Shown: piece by piece, positions 37,237 to 49,824 of the stretch
Layout: every line of letters begins with the position of its first letter
How positions within the stretch are numbered: the first letter of the stretch is position 1
DNA from: Verticillium longisporum
Taxonomy: Eukaryota > Ascomycota > Sordariomycetes > Glomerellales > Plectosphaerellaceae
Direction of reading: 5' to 3'
Length of the DNA stretch: 64,000 bases
NCBI GenBank assembly: GCA_019188255.1
Contig: JAETXT010000003.1
Span: forward strand, 6,138,001 to 6,202,000
Position numbers and translations under genes: made by a program
Notes under the pieces: generated by a model
Databases searched by the model: none
What the model was told of the DNA's origin: nothing
What the model saw: only the letters and a program-made list of their open reading frames with translations

Positions 37237-38441
37237 TTCTTGCGAGCGGGCGGAGGAGCGAGATCGACGCGTACGTACCTTGTGGGGAATGGACATGGCA
37301 AAGGCAGAGAGATCGCCTCAGCTGGACTCGGGGATCTACCTGTCTGGCCCAGTATTCCGAGCCAGTCGTTAGGATAATATCTACAATGATACCCAAGGCC
37401 ATCATTCTTCAGTGACAGATTAACTTTGCTCGCTTGTGGCTCCATCGCATGCATGACAACCACACGACCACGACAAGAGGCGTACCCATTCATTGATCTT
37501 CGCTGTATTATTACGGGACGCAAAACTACAATCAAGTATTCTGCGCACCTCTCCCGTGATAAAGACCACGGGGTCCTCGCTCAGGAAGAAAAGCAGGCTT
37601 TCACCCCGTCCGGGGCAAAGGCTAGTCTCCCCTTTTCGTGGAAACAAAAAGTACTGCCTAGTCCGTTCCCGGTGCTATAGTACCAAAGGCCCAGCAGGGC
37701 CAATATGTGTGCGCATGTGCATGGAAGTCCCCTCTCCGAAAGCGAACCCTCCTTCGCCTCGAGCCTCCCTTCTGTGCCATCCATCGTCCGTCGACTTTCT
37801 TTACCTTTCATGACGTCCCCTGTGTGACTATTTCCCTGTTTTTTGTGGTTCGGCGCGGAAGGGGTGGGTGTTCCCCTTCGGCCTCTTTCCCGGCGTCCGA
37901 GAAATGAGAAAACAAAGACAAGGAAAAGGAAGAAAAAAGAAGAGAAGGGGGGAAAAAGCATCAAAAACCAACCAACGCCGTGCTTATACAGGTGCCAGGG
38001 TGTGGCAAAGAAGAAATCGTCAATAAAGGCAGGAGCGGGCGGACTGCATGCGTTGTAGTCCCCATTGAGAAACCTTTTCGTCAAGTCAAGACTAAGCCGG
38101 CCGTAAAGAGGAGCGATAGAGAGCGTATGTGTGTTTGCAGTGGGCCGAAAGCCGACTTGGGTATCATGCTGAGGATCATTTCGTTCGAAGGGCGGCTGGG
38201 AAGGTCAGGAGTCACCCTGACGACCCTTCCGAGGACGAGCACTCGTCTTCGGGCCTGCGGGCTTCTGGCCGCCGCTGGCCTTGCGACCAACCTTCTTCGA
38301 TGGGGCAGTCTTGGGAGCGCCGATCAAAGGTTCCCGAGCCCCACTGGCCTGCGCGCAAGGCGCCTGATGGCTCGTCCGATTGCGGCCGAGTCCCTTGTCG
38401 CCTGCTCGTTGACCCGAGGCGTTGGAGATCGAGTGGTCAAC
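37237..38441. other. convergent intergenic region, hydrolase / MED19
   Basis: 1.2 kb between the 3' ends of two convergent genes. It is unusually long for 3' flanks, but I find no supported frame in it. It has A-rich stretches near 37905-37965 and no recognisable RNA gene. Confidence 0.5.
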
Positions 38442-39732
38442 CTAAACCCCGATTCCTGAGCCGTAGGATGGGCGGGGCGTGCCATTCTGGAACTGTGGTG
38501 TGCCGACAGCCTGAGGGGGACATGTGTTAGATGGCGACAGAGTATTGAAGAGTCGGCCGTGACAAACCTTCTTTCGGCGTTTCTGACCTCCACGGTCGTC
38601 GCCATCGCCCGTGGCGTAGCCATCTTCGTAGCCCTCGTAGCCCTCAAAAGAATTATCGCCGTAACCTCGCTTCTTGTTCACCCGTTGCGGACGGGGAATG
38701 CCTTGAGCCTGCTTGAGTTGACCCATGTTCGACCCAGGTGTGCCAATCGGGGTGCCAGGAGCCGCAGATCTTGCGGCGGCGGCGGGTCTAGAGCCGTCGT
38801 CGTTCAATACGGAGGCATCAAATCCTTCGGGGATCTGACCCTTTGCCATCGCCAGCGCTTTGGGGAGTTCTGCTCTCGCCCTAGGAGTCAAACCGTGCAT
38901 GAGGTAGCTTCGTCCGTGCCAGAACTCTGGATCGCTCAGGTTCATGATCTTGCCAAAGCCAAAGTAGGGCTCGTTGCTCTTCTCCTTCTTCTGCGTTGGG
39001 CGATCGTCCTCATCTTGATCGGCGTCATCATCAACCTCTTCGGGTTCCTCCCACTCTTGGGCGACAGAGTCGAACCTGCCCATGATGCCCAGTCGCTTGA
39101 TGTGGCCCTTGTAAGTCTTGCGCAGGCCGTTCTTGATGGTCTTGTCACCATTGGATTTCTCACGTGCGACTTCGGCGGCGATGTCTGTCAGACCGAACAT
39201 TTCAAAGAGATCTTCGGTAATGCATGGGAACTCTTGTGTGCGGTGTGCTGCACAGCTCTTATGTTAACCCAGTTCTCAACCTTGAAATCACACTCCTGCT
39301 GAGGAACATCGCATGAAGGGAGGGAGGGAAGGGTTGGCAGGGGCAATGGGGAGCAGGGGCATGCAGGGGCAAGAGCCAGGAAATGGCGAGCCCGGAGGTG
39401 AAGGGGGCCTTACGAGTTTGACAAAGCAGGTATTTCTCTCCGACATCCTGGTGGATGTCATCGATATCGAGTTTGCCGTCCTCGACGTGGGGCTTCTTCT
39501 GGTCTCGCTCTCCAACGTCGCCGATTGAGCGTTTGCGTTTCTGGGGCGTGTCGTCACCCATCGCGTAGTCGTGAGACGTATCTGGTGGGTGAGATGTGCG
39601 TCCGATGACGCTGTGGGGGGGTGTGGGCAGGGTTGTGAGCGAAGTGATTGAAGAGTGCATGCTGTTGGCGAGATCGGAGGTACAGGGGGATAACTGCGAA
39701 GGGCTCTGAGGGGTCTGGGGATGGAAAGACAT
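38442..39732 (-). CDS. MED19: Mediator subunit 19 (Rox3)
   Basis: Head-module-associated subunit of the RNA polymerase II Mediator complex, in the nucleus. Exons 39732-39414, 39247-38568 and 38510-38442 give 355 aa in one clean frame. The start [13 protein letters not shown] and the KRKRSIGD nuclear signal precede the family core [11 protein letters not shown]. Exon 2 continues with [19 protein letters not shown] and [20 protein letters not shown] later block ([19 protein letters not shown]) and a KKR-rich tail with QKRRKK complete it. Length and order of blocks fit filamentous-fungal MED19. The acidic segment ([16 protein letters not shown]) is a variable insert. No frame problem is seen. 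Confidence 0.9.
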
Positions 39733-41506
39733 GTTGAAGCCGACGTCGAAGTCTCGATGTATCTGGACGCCGAACGAACTGAAATGAGCGTTGTTGTCGT
39801 CGTCGTCGTCGTCAGTCGGAGAAAGGAGGGTGTGTTTTCAAGCCGAGGTGTGGTCAAGGTGGAGCCGGTACCGAGATCCAGGCCCCAGGGGCGGGAAAAG
39901 CGCCCTTCGCTGTTGCAGGGAGCAGAAGGAGACGCTGTCGGGCAAGACAAGAGTCTGCAATGTGCGCGATGAAGAAGGAATCGTGTTGGTCTGCTTCAGA
40001 AGATGAGCTGAACGTGGTGGCGAGTCGCGCCAGAGCGCCGACGACTGAAGTCGGTTCCCAGGCCCAGCGTCATGCAATCCTTGCTCTGCCTTGCCGCGCA
40101 GGTTCGATCGTCGGGATTCGCCGCTGGGATGTTCGAAACGAGAGATGGTCGCTGTGTTCCCACGCCGTCGGGTGCGTGAGCGCGATTCGTAGGGTCGACG
40201 GTCGATGCCGGAAGAGGTGGTCGGGTTGGTTTCGCAGGGTCCTGACGTGGTCGGCCGGTGCAGGTGATGAGGTGGTTGAGAGGGTGAAGTCAGGTCAGCG
40301 CTGGGTGGCCTGGGTCGATGGGACTGTGTGAGCTGGACAGGGTGGACCGGAGAGCGGGCGAGGCAATTTGCAGCGAAACATGACCTCGCTTAGTGGCATG
40401 TGCACCGTGCGCTCACCGTGCGGAGTGTTCGTCTTCTCTTTGCGTTCGCCTGACTTTCCCCTTCTTTGGGAATCGGAGCGGAGAGTAGTAGGCAGGTGCA
40501 CGACGCCGACTTCCACTTCCCCCAAGTACCTCTCTCTAGGTACCCACTCCACTGTTCTTTCTACCCGCTCCTTGCCCCACCGTTCCATCCAGCCATTCAC
40601 CCAGGAAACAGCACGGGCATCCAAGTCATGTGACCTGGAGTGGGCTGGCGGTTTATCAAGGCTCACGATTTTCTTGCCTGCCATCAGCCTCCTCTTCTTT
40701 TCTTTTAACAACCAAAGACCACCACACCTAACATAACATCGCCAGCCGGCACCCGTTGTTCTGCATCGGGAAATTTGCTGTTGGACGATATAGCTGTGTG
40801 AGTCGAGAATGATGCTTATGCACCATTGCTTAAAAACAATTGTCGCGAGGGCCCCATGTGTGGCTTCCATGAAACGATGATCACCTGAAGCAAATCTGGA
40901 CATTCCACATACACAAACACACGGCCTCTTTGTTGTGTCTGAAAAGGCGCGTGACTTTGGAGTCGATGACACAAGTATATCATTGTTTGCATCAAGTTCG
41001 ACGAATATCTTGGCAATGTCTGTCTGCCAAAGGTAGGTCCTGGAATTCCTTTATTCGCACCTTTCGTAGCCTGTGCCACATCAATGATGATACACACATC
41101 TGGTAAACCGATCCTCAGCCACGAATGCTCTCTGGTGTGCTTCATGCACACAGTGGAGGTGACTCTTCGAATGGGTTGAGGATGAGGACAAAGGCCGTGT
41201 CTGAGCACAACAGCCAGGCCACCACCCTCCCTCCTTCATGTTCACATGACACTGCAACTGGTCCGCTGACCGGGCAAGTGTAGACAGGTACTAGCAGGCA
41301 TGGAAATGTGACGGCGCGGCCGGCTCATGCTTCCGAAGTGGTCAGGCAACAAACAAGACATAGAGGCTCTTCTACGAACCTCGTTTCTCCATTTGGTCAT
41401 CCTCTACCTGTTGCCCTGCGCCATTATGTTCCGTCGCTTTCTCGTGGATACAGCATCAATCATCAAGAATTCCAACAGCCCCAAGCCCCTCCCGGATACA
41501 GATCGC
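39733..41506. other. intergenic region, MED19 promoter side
   Basis: 1.8 kb holding the MED19 promoter and the MCM5 3' flank. It contains a short GTC run (about 39795-39813). ORFs are short and unconvincing on both strands. Confidence 0.5.
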
Positions 41507-43847
41507 TTAGATGGCGTTTCGGTACACCTGTGCTCCCTGGTTCCTGAACATGATCGTGTCTCGCCTCTGCATCATCATCAATGTCCGGTTCAGGGCCTGC
41601 TCACTGAACCCCTTCTGCTCGCACATCTCACGCTTCAAGCTTGCCAAGCTGGTGCTCCAGCCCACAGCTAGTCGGCGCTTGAGCTCCGTCTCGAGACGGC
41701 CCACCTCTTCGTTCAGTTCTCTGCTGCCCTGATTGCTGCCCTGGTTGACAGCCTCCATGGTCGAACCGAGGAACAGTCGGATGGCCTCATCGACGTGTTG
41801 TTCCGTTGCGATGGGCGTAAGAGTGAGCTTGGCCAGCGACTCTGTGATACGAATGATGGCTTCCAGCTGACGGACAGTGATGGGAATCGATGACCGGGTG
41901 TTGGCCTCCATCTCGCTTGCGTGAACCTGCCGCCTGATGTTGACAAAGTGGGAAGAAAGCTTCTCTGCCGCTTCGGGGCTGAGCCGCGGTGCCATTCGAC
42001 TGCAGATTTGCGTTAGAAACATGAATCAAAAACCAGAGCTACTGGCGCTCAACTTACGATCGGCAGTAGCTGAGATACCGCTTCATCTTCTCGACGGGAA
42101 TCTCGGCCTCAACCTGCTCCTCTGCACCTCGGCCTCCCATGTGGATGCCCATGACGTGCTTTGCTATCCTCTCGTCCTTCTCGCGCGTATGGTCGTCCTT
42201 GACAATAAAGATCATGTCGAATCGAGACAGAATTGTCGTCTGGAAATCGATGTTCTCGCCAGGGGTCTTCATGTCGTCATAACGGCCAAAGATGGGGTTG
42301 GCTGCTGCAAAACCGATGTCCTGGCATTCAGAATCGTTGTGATACCGGCCTTAGCAATGGAGATGGTCTGCTGCTCCATGGCTTCGTGGATGGCCACTCG
42401 ATCCTCGTCACGCATCTTGTCGAACTCATCGATGCACACAACACCGCCGTCAGCAAGTACCATTGCACCACCCTCCAGATAAAACTCGCGGGTCGTATGC
42501 TCACGTTGCACGGAAGCAGTGAGACCGGCAGCCGAGGAACCTTTACCGGATGTGTAGATGGCGATGGGCGCACACTTTTCGACAAACTTCAGCAGTTGCG
42601 ACTTGGCCGTACCCGGATCACCCAAGAGGAGGACGTTTATGTCACCACGCAGCTTCATGCCGTCGGGGAGAATCTTTTTCGATCCACCCAGCAGCAGGCA
42701 TAGGATGGCCTTCTTGATATCCGCATTTCCGTAGATTGACGGAGCAATGCACTCGGCCATGACGTTATAGAGATCTGGTCGTCGGCTCATCTCGAGGAAC
42801 TCTTGCTCTTCCTCGTCAGAAAAGATGACCTGCCCACGGCCGCTCTGGTCAATGTCCGTCTTGATGCCGACAGCCCTCAAATACGGGGTCCTGATGGCGA
42901 CAGCACCACCCGTGGACGAGTTCTTGGATCCCTTGTTCTGGTAGATTGAGAAGATACCGGTGATCGTACATCGGGATCCGGGGACAACTCGATTTGTGAG
43001 GTACCGGACCGCCGAGATCACCACCTGCCTGGGAAGCTCGCCAAGGGGGACTTTATCGGGGGCCTCTTGCAGCTTGATGACCTGCTGGTCGACGAATCGT
43101 GACTTCTCGTGAATCACAAAGTACGGGTCCAGAGGGCATTTCTCCGTAGGATCATTTGGCAGCCTCTTTCTCTCGCATTGCCTTGGTAGCGTGACGCCCG
43201 AGAAACCGCCAAAGACGGGGACGTGTTGAGTGTTCTGGCAGTTGCGGCACTGGATGACAAGCTCCGACGCCTTGGAGGACATGACCGAAGCACCAATGAC
43301 GATGCCGGGTACCGGTGCCAGTCGGGAGATCTTCATCGAGTCCAGGTCACGAATCGAGACCTCCTCGGCGCTGGAATGCAGCAGGAGCTGATGTTCGGGC
43401 AACCGTGCGTTAGGATCGTGAGGGAAGAGGATCTGGTGTGTACATTGTCGAAGGGCTTCCTCGAACTGAAAGAGACGACACGTGTTAGCCAGACATAGAC
43501 AGGAAACTTAAATGTCTAGACATCACAAACCAGGGGAATGATCTCGGCCGGCTCGTTGACCAGCCTGTGTGCAAGCTCTTCGTTGTAGTTGATGAGATCG
43601 TTGATATTGACATCGCAGTAGTACTTCTTCAGCAAAGCGTTTTCTTGCAATTGATTTCTGCACCACAATTAGACATTGAAGTATATGTTGACAGAGCGCA
43701 ATAATAGTACCTGTAGACATAGTCGTTATCGTGGCGGAAGTCGAGGACAAATCTTTCGAGCTGCTTCTGGACGTGTAGGCGGGTGCCGTCGGTTTGGTCA
43801 GCTGGCGGCTCACCGACACGAGCCGAATAGGTTGAGCGGTGATCCAT
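41507..43847 (-). CDS. MCM5: replicative helicase subunit MCM5 (Cdc46), frameshifted
   Basis: Subunit of the MCM2-7 helicase that licenses and unwinds origins. Exons 43847-43711, 43657-43531, 43465-42058 and 41999-41507 give 721 aa once one missing base is allowed for. The start [14 protein letters not shown] fits MCM5. A zinc-binding block (QCRNCQ ... CERKRL ... CPLDP) sits in the N-terminal domain. The AAA+ core has Walker [10 protein letters not shown], Walker [10 protein letters not shown] and arginine finger [24 protein letters not shown] identifies MCM5 rather than another MCM. Frame break: after ILNARTSVL the frame reads QQPTPSLAV instead of the expected [12 protein letters not shown]. 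One G is missing next to 42308, exactly at sensor 1, and the next frame continues perfectly. Exon 3 is one base short. ACGCGN sites lie upstream. Confidence 0.93.
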
Positions 43848-44527
43848 AATCGAACTTTCGAGACTTGGGCGGCGTGGCTGCTCGGTCTGGTGGTGGTAAT
43901 GAGGGGATGTTACGCTCGACTTCGAATGCAGGTATCGCGAATTCGAATCAAGGGCGGTGTTGAGGGGCTGAGAATTAGGAGGGGGCAATCAACCAGGCAA
44001 CGCGCTTTACGCGACAAGGACGCGCGCGTGTGGATTCAACTTAAAGTGGTTGCAGGCGAAAGCGCGAAAGCCTTGCCAGGGGGGGTTTCACAGCACGTGT
44101 GAGCTGGCAATACTTCGGCTGATTCATTGAGGATCTGGGAGCACCGAGTCGGGGTAGGCAGGTAGGTCGCTGGAGCTGAACGCTGTTGGCCCCAGCAAGG
44201 TACCGTATTCGCTACGTCGATCTGCTGTAGAGACAGAGCTAAAGTGTGGATGTGTCCTTGTACTTGCCTGCATCTCACGGACGCCCGACACTACAGCTTG
44301 CATTGCCTCTTCGGCGTCCGAGTTACACATAGTCTTTTTCTTGCTTCATTTGTTGCTGGTGTCTGCTTTTCCAGCTAGCGATGATACCATGGTAGCCTGG
44401 CGACGTGGCCATCTACCTAACCCTGTTGTCCGGTCTTCCCCTATCTCCGCCGCCCGTCGCAAAGACGTACACCAACTCGGACCCAGGCTCACGATACTGT
44501 CGCTGCAACCCTTGACGCCTGCCAACC
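43848..44527. promoter_or_regulatory. divergent promoter, MCM5 / VPS54
   Basis: A 680-bp region between two outward-facing starts. It contains three ACGCG-type cores at 43999-44030 on the MCM5 side. ORFs in it are short and not supported. Confidence 0.6.
44000..44029. promoter_or_regulatory. MCB-type ACGCGN cluster upstream of MCM5
   Basis: ACGCGC at 44000-44005, ACGCGA at 44009-44014 and the palindrome ACGCGCGCGT at 44020-44029 lie within 30 bp, 153-182 bp upstream of the MCM5 ATG. ACGCGN is the MBF core, and MCM genes are classic MBF targets in yeasts. Site clustering makes chance less likely than for a lone hexamer. Binding is inferred. Confidence 0.6.
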
Positions 44528-47500
44528 ATGTTTTCTTCCCCGAGCTCACGAAGATCTATGGATAACCTTACGCCATTATCGCCCACCGGCTCTCGATCCG
44601 AATTTCCATTCCATGGCGCTAGGTCAGAAACGCACTCGGCATGTGCCACTTATCGTGAGAACTTGGGCAACTAACGCAGCTTCAGACCCGGGCAAGGACA
44701 TCCATACCCTCTCGGCAGGCGAGGCTCCACGGCGAGCTCCATACATTCCGTCAGAGGATCGCTAGACACAGCATCGAGTAACCGAGCAAGCTCGGTTGCT
44801 GAGTCTGGCCAAAATGGTTGGTAGCTTATCTAGATCAGCACCTCCAAGGCTTACCGTTTACCTAGCCATATCAACCCTTCTACAGCCACCGATCGTCCGA
44901 ACAGGCCTACTACCGCATACGTCGGCACCTGCCTCAAGTGCGCACAGAGCACCAACCGCCCCGGATATTCCTCCCGTCACCCTGACAAATATCCCCCGAA
45001 TCGACCCCGCCGAGTTCAAGCCGTACCTGTCGCAAGTCGGCGCACTATATGAGCAGTTGAAGCGAGTCAAGGAACAAGAAGAAGAAGGAGGAGCTAGCCG
45101 ACGAGGAAGCAAACATGACGATACCTTCGAGACCACGGACGAAGGTCACCTGCGGCCTGGGAGTCGACCGCCCTACCCAGCCCGCAAATCCTCGATCGCC
45201 TCATTGTCGTCCATCACATCATTCGACGCACCGGGTTCCCTCCGAAGATCATCTGGTGCGAGTCGCAAAGGAACCCAGGGGCCGCCACCTCTGTCGACGA
45301 TCCCCAACGTATACTTTGATGACGACTTTCATCTCGAGAACCCACGAACATTCGACGTTGTCAGTGAGCGCTCCGAAGTCGTTCGCCCCGCGCCAGGAAG
45401 CACGAATGAAAGAGGGGCCAGTAACGGCCACGCCGCGGCGCCTCGGAAAGCTCTCGCCACGAATGCCATCTTGCAAGAGAAGCTATCGTGGTATATGGAC
45501 ACAATTGAGATGCACCTGATCAGCTCCATCTCCACGGCGTCTACAACTTTCTTCACAGCTTTGGGTTCCCTCCGAGAGCTTCACTCCGAAGCCGCCGAGT
45601 CGGTGGATAGGATCAAGACGCTTCGACAAGAACTGGAGGCTTTAGACAAAGAGATTCCACAGACTGGGCTGGACATTGTGCAAAAGAGGCGGCGCCGTGA
45701 AAATATACAACAGCTGAACGACGCGGTAGTGCAGCTACGACATATTGTCGAAGGTGTGGGCAATTGCGAGAATCTTGTCGACGAAGGACAGGTTGAGCAA
45801 GCCTTGACAGGAATGGACTCGCTGGAGCTGCTGATTGCCGGCGAAGTCAGTGAGGAGAACGACCTTGCAGCAACAAAGGCGCCTGCGCTCCAGGCAATCC
45901 ACTTGCGAGACCTGAGGGGAGCCACGGCGCTTCAGGGCGTCAACGACGATCTCAATACTTTGCGGTTCCGCGTCGGAAAAGCTTTTGAGACTAAGTTCAC
46001 CAACGTACTTCTGGGCGATCTTCGGCGACATCTCGAAACCGTCAGCCGTGCGGATGTGCTCCTACGGTGGGGCACTTCATCAATGCGGGCCAGGGGAACG
46101 CACTCGCGAGAGCCTTCGGCGTTACCGACATACTTAACATCAACCAGCGAGCTGCGCGCTACTATTCCACCTAACCTGGACGGATTGCATCGCGCAAAGC
46201 ACATTGCCATCGCTACAAGTGCCTATCGGGAGGCCATCCTGCGCGAGATAAGAAACTTGATCAGAAAGCCGTTGCCCAGTTCTAATGATGACGATAATGA
46301 GTCGATGATGTCGGCCTCCACCATGAGCGGCGGCCGGAATTTGTCAAGCAAAGAAAAGTCTTCGATATTGGCGCGCAATCTGAGAGCGCTGGATCCCAAG
46401 GATGCAGAGGATCTTCTCAAATCGATTTACATTGGTGTTACTGAGACTCTTCGCAGACTTACCACGCAGGTCAAGGTCTTACTCGACGTAGCAAGCTCCT
46501 TGTCAGGCTCCGGCACCTCGGGCGTCAAATCGCCCCCTATCCGATCACCACTGGCCAGCCCGAACCCGGACAGGCACTCCTCGCAACTGGATACGTCAGC
46601 ATTTGAGATCCAAGAGGAAATACACAAAGCCATGGACATTTCGAATCTCGTCGGTCAGGCTGTCGATGTGGCTCAGGACAAAATTGTCAAGGTACTCAAG
46701 GTACGAGCCGATCAGGCGTCACACTTGTCTCTGGACTGGTTCCTGCGCTACTTCACCCTCAACCTCTATTTTGCGAACGAGTGCGAAGCCATTTCTGGCC
46801 GGAGTGGCACGTCGCTCAAGACATTGGTTAATGGCCATATCCGAGAGTTTGTGCAGCAACACGGCGAGGCGGAGAAGCAGAAGCTCGCGCAGGGCATGGA
46901 GTCCGACCAGTGGAACGCCAAAGATTTCAGCGACAGAGATGCTACGCTCCTGAATCAGATCCTGGAGAGCAGCACTAAGGATGCCGCTGCCTGGTCTGAA
47001 GGGACCAAAATCTGGACGGAGTATACTGAGGAACAAACCAATGGAGACGAGGCGGCTTCAGAAGCCAACGGTACCGGCAAGGAAAAGACGCGGACAGCAA
47101 TGATTGAGGGCGAGAGCTTCCTTCTCCCAAACTCGGCCATTCTCTGTCTCGAGGGCTTGTCGCAATTCATGCACCTGATGGCTGGCATTCCCTCGATGAC
47201 GACCGACGTCGCCACATCTCTCATTGCCTACCTACATCTCTTCAATTCCCGATGCACCCAGCTCATTTTGGGTGCCGGCGCAACTCGATCCGCCGGTCTG
47301 AAGAACATCACCACGAGACACCTAGCGCTCGCGTCTCAGGCTCTGTCACTCATTGTAACACTGATTCCCCACATTCGCGAATTTGTTCGACGTCGTGCTG
47401 GCTCGGGAGCGGGCGTGTCAAGTCTGATGGCCGAGTTCGACAAGGTCCGCAGGCTGTTCCAGGAGCACCAGAACAGCATCTACGACAAGCTTGTCGATAT

Positions 47501-48120
47501 AATGAGCGGGCGTGCGGCGCAACATTCCAAGGCTGTCAAGGCCATCGACTGGGACAGCGAGGGCAGCAGGGCGGTCCGTCCGTACATGGAGACGCTGGCG
47601 AAGGAAACAACAACACTCCATCGCGTCTTGACCAAACATCTCCCCGAAGGTGCTGTGCAGATGATCATGGGCCCCGTGTTCGCGAGCTACAAGGATCAGC
47701 TGGGTACGGTCTTCCAAGCGGCAGACCCGAGGACCCCGGCCGGCCAAGACAGGTAAGACATCTTCAGAGACATCCACGTGTTTTGAACGGTTCGTTGACT
47801 AACACACGTGCAGTATGCGGCGCGATGTCGACTTCCTCGTCACCAAGCTCGGCAAAGACGACGGGTTCGGAACGACGGGCGAACATCTGACAAGCATCAT
47901 CAACTCCAAGCAAATCGAGGCGCCAGCACAGCCAGCACAACCGGAACCAGCAACAGCGGATCCAACTCCGTCTTCGGCGACTGTAGACGCCGCCGAAGCA
48001 AAACCAGAAGACAAGGCGGCAGAGAAGGGACCCCCCTCGCCAGAGAGCGGATCCGATATCCAGGCTTCCAAGGCATTTGGCGAGAAAGAGCAGGCATCTC
48101 AGAAGACCGAAACCGAATAA
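44528..48120 (+). CDS. VPS54: GARP complex subunit Vps54
   Basis: Tethering-complex subunit for endosome-to-Golgi vesicle fusion (with Vps51-53). Exons 44528-44622, 44680-44816, 44866-47752 and 47814-48120 give 1141 aa in one clean frame. The start MFSSPSSRRSMDNLTPLSP is Ser/Pro-rich. The family motif ISTLLQPPIVRTGLLPHTS spans the second intron junction, and IPRIDPAEFKPYLSQVGALYEQL follows. The long helical coiled coil (LREL ... RIKTLRQELEALDKEI) is the Vps54 N-terminal domain. The C-terminal domain includes SFLLPNSAILCLEGLSQFMHL and ends in an Ala/Pro/Glu-rich tail. The 5' introns were needed to reach the ATG: the long frame alone begins with a spurious upstream segment. Introns are 57, 49 and 61 nt. 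Confidence 0.93.
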
Positions 48121-49824
48121 GGAGAAGTCGTGACATGGAGGGAAATGAGAAAGGGATCAGGAGTTCAAGCGCAGAGTTGCAGTGTTCCCCCTTGCGTCGG
48201 GTATCGGATATTTGAGCATGTATATCTTGCATTATCTAGGTACCTTACCTCGCTGTACAACGTATGCCGCAGGCAGCCTCACACTCGATGGCTGCGGGTA
48301 ACCCTTTGTCCCATTTTTTGCCGTGTATCCAGCCGCCAACAGGTACGCGTCTAGCACACGCCCGACACCAAGAAACAAAGTGCGCTCTCTGCATGTACGT
48401 CCAAAAGCATACCCGGTCTTGCCGTTCCTCCTCTCCATGGCTCCGAAACTAGCTAAGGGACCACGGAGGCGGGACACTGCACAGGAATTCTCGTCCCCAC
48501 GAAGCGCACCACATGGCACGGCGCGCAGAGACGAGAACCATCCGCATGACGTGTCATTGTCAGGGTCGCATCAATTTCAGGGCCCGAAATGCCTTCAAGT
48601 GGGCGCGTCCCTTTGGGTTTATCACCTATTGATTCCCGCGTCCAGCGCCAAGAGGAATGCTGCTTCGCACTCTGTCGAACCCAAACCTGCGACGCGCCGC
48701 AACCATCTCACCATAAGGTACCTAATCGATTGAAAGGGCCCCCCCCCCCCTCTCCAGCGGTGGTGCTACGCTGCCGTTTCTTTCGCCCCTGAAACTAGTG
48801 AGCGTGCCTGGGCGACCGACCATTCCCAGGGCCTCTAGCGAGCGTCCATTGATTTCCAGTCCAGGGCTTTAACCGACTGACAATTTGCTTCCGGAGCCTT
48901 TTCTTTTGTTTTTGTTGTATTGTCAGGCGCTGGGCTGGGCTGTCCTTTCAGATGCCGTCTCAGAAATCGGCGTAGACTTGTGCTGGGTAGACGCAAGCAT
49001 GGCTTGCGCGTCACGACTCCACGGAAGGTCCCTCTACAAGCAAGTAGTACCCCCACTCCACCCGACCTTCGGCTCTTAGCGGCGCAACACCCCCTGTGGT
49101 GGAGCCTCCCTTTGGGATCCGCTCCAGGGGTGTCCCGCAGAGGCCGACACCCAGCTGCGGTGTTTCCCTGCCAGGGTTTTCGTCTTTGTCATCGGGCTGG
49201 ACGAGACACTGGAGCCAGGCACATGGGCGCCAAGATGGGGGGGCGAGGGAGGGAGGGGGAAGGGGAGGGGGCCACCTGCTGCCATGTCCTCTGACCCCTG
49301 CCTATATCGTGGCAAGCCACGACATGCAATTCAGTTTAGCAATACGAGGGAGAGAAGTAGCACACAGCGTTCCTACGACTGGCGAAAGTGATATCGACTG
49401 AATTCATTTCCGAGAAAAAGTGTATATATGCCGAATAAGGTGAAGTAACCTAATCAGAAAAAACCAATGTCCCAAAAGACCCTCCTTGTGATGTGGAGGG
49501 AGGTGTAAGCGAGTGTAAAGAATGTGGAAAGAAAGTCTATGTACGCCGAAAGTATTCCTCAATCCTTCATGTCTTCTAAGTGGAAAAATCCGACCCAACC
49601 CGAATTCCGTTTGGCCCCCTTGGGGGGGGGGCTCAATCTGAAGCTGTCCCAAGAAAAAAAAGGGGGGTATCGCAACTTGTCTGATTGATGTCTATCGTGA
49701 AGAGTCGTAAAAAAATAATGAGCGCTCCGCCCTCCCGGCACGTTTGTGTCCTGGAGTAAAAGCTAACCTGGAATTTGCCTTCATCTACCGTGGCATGGTA
49801 GATGAGCATCAGTGGACTAGCCAC
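48121..49824. other. convergent intergenic region, VPS54 / secreted protein
   Basis: 1.7 kb between convergent 3' ends. It contains a C run near 48738-48749 and G/A runs near 49625-49670. No supported frame and no recognisable RNA gene. Confidence 0.5.

Noticed and set aside
15000..42400. RIP as cause of the gene breaks
   Set aside because: RIP makes many C-to-T changes and AT-rich tracts. Here the changes are mostly single-base indels in GC-normal, otherwise intact genes.
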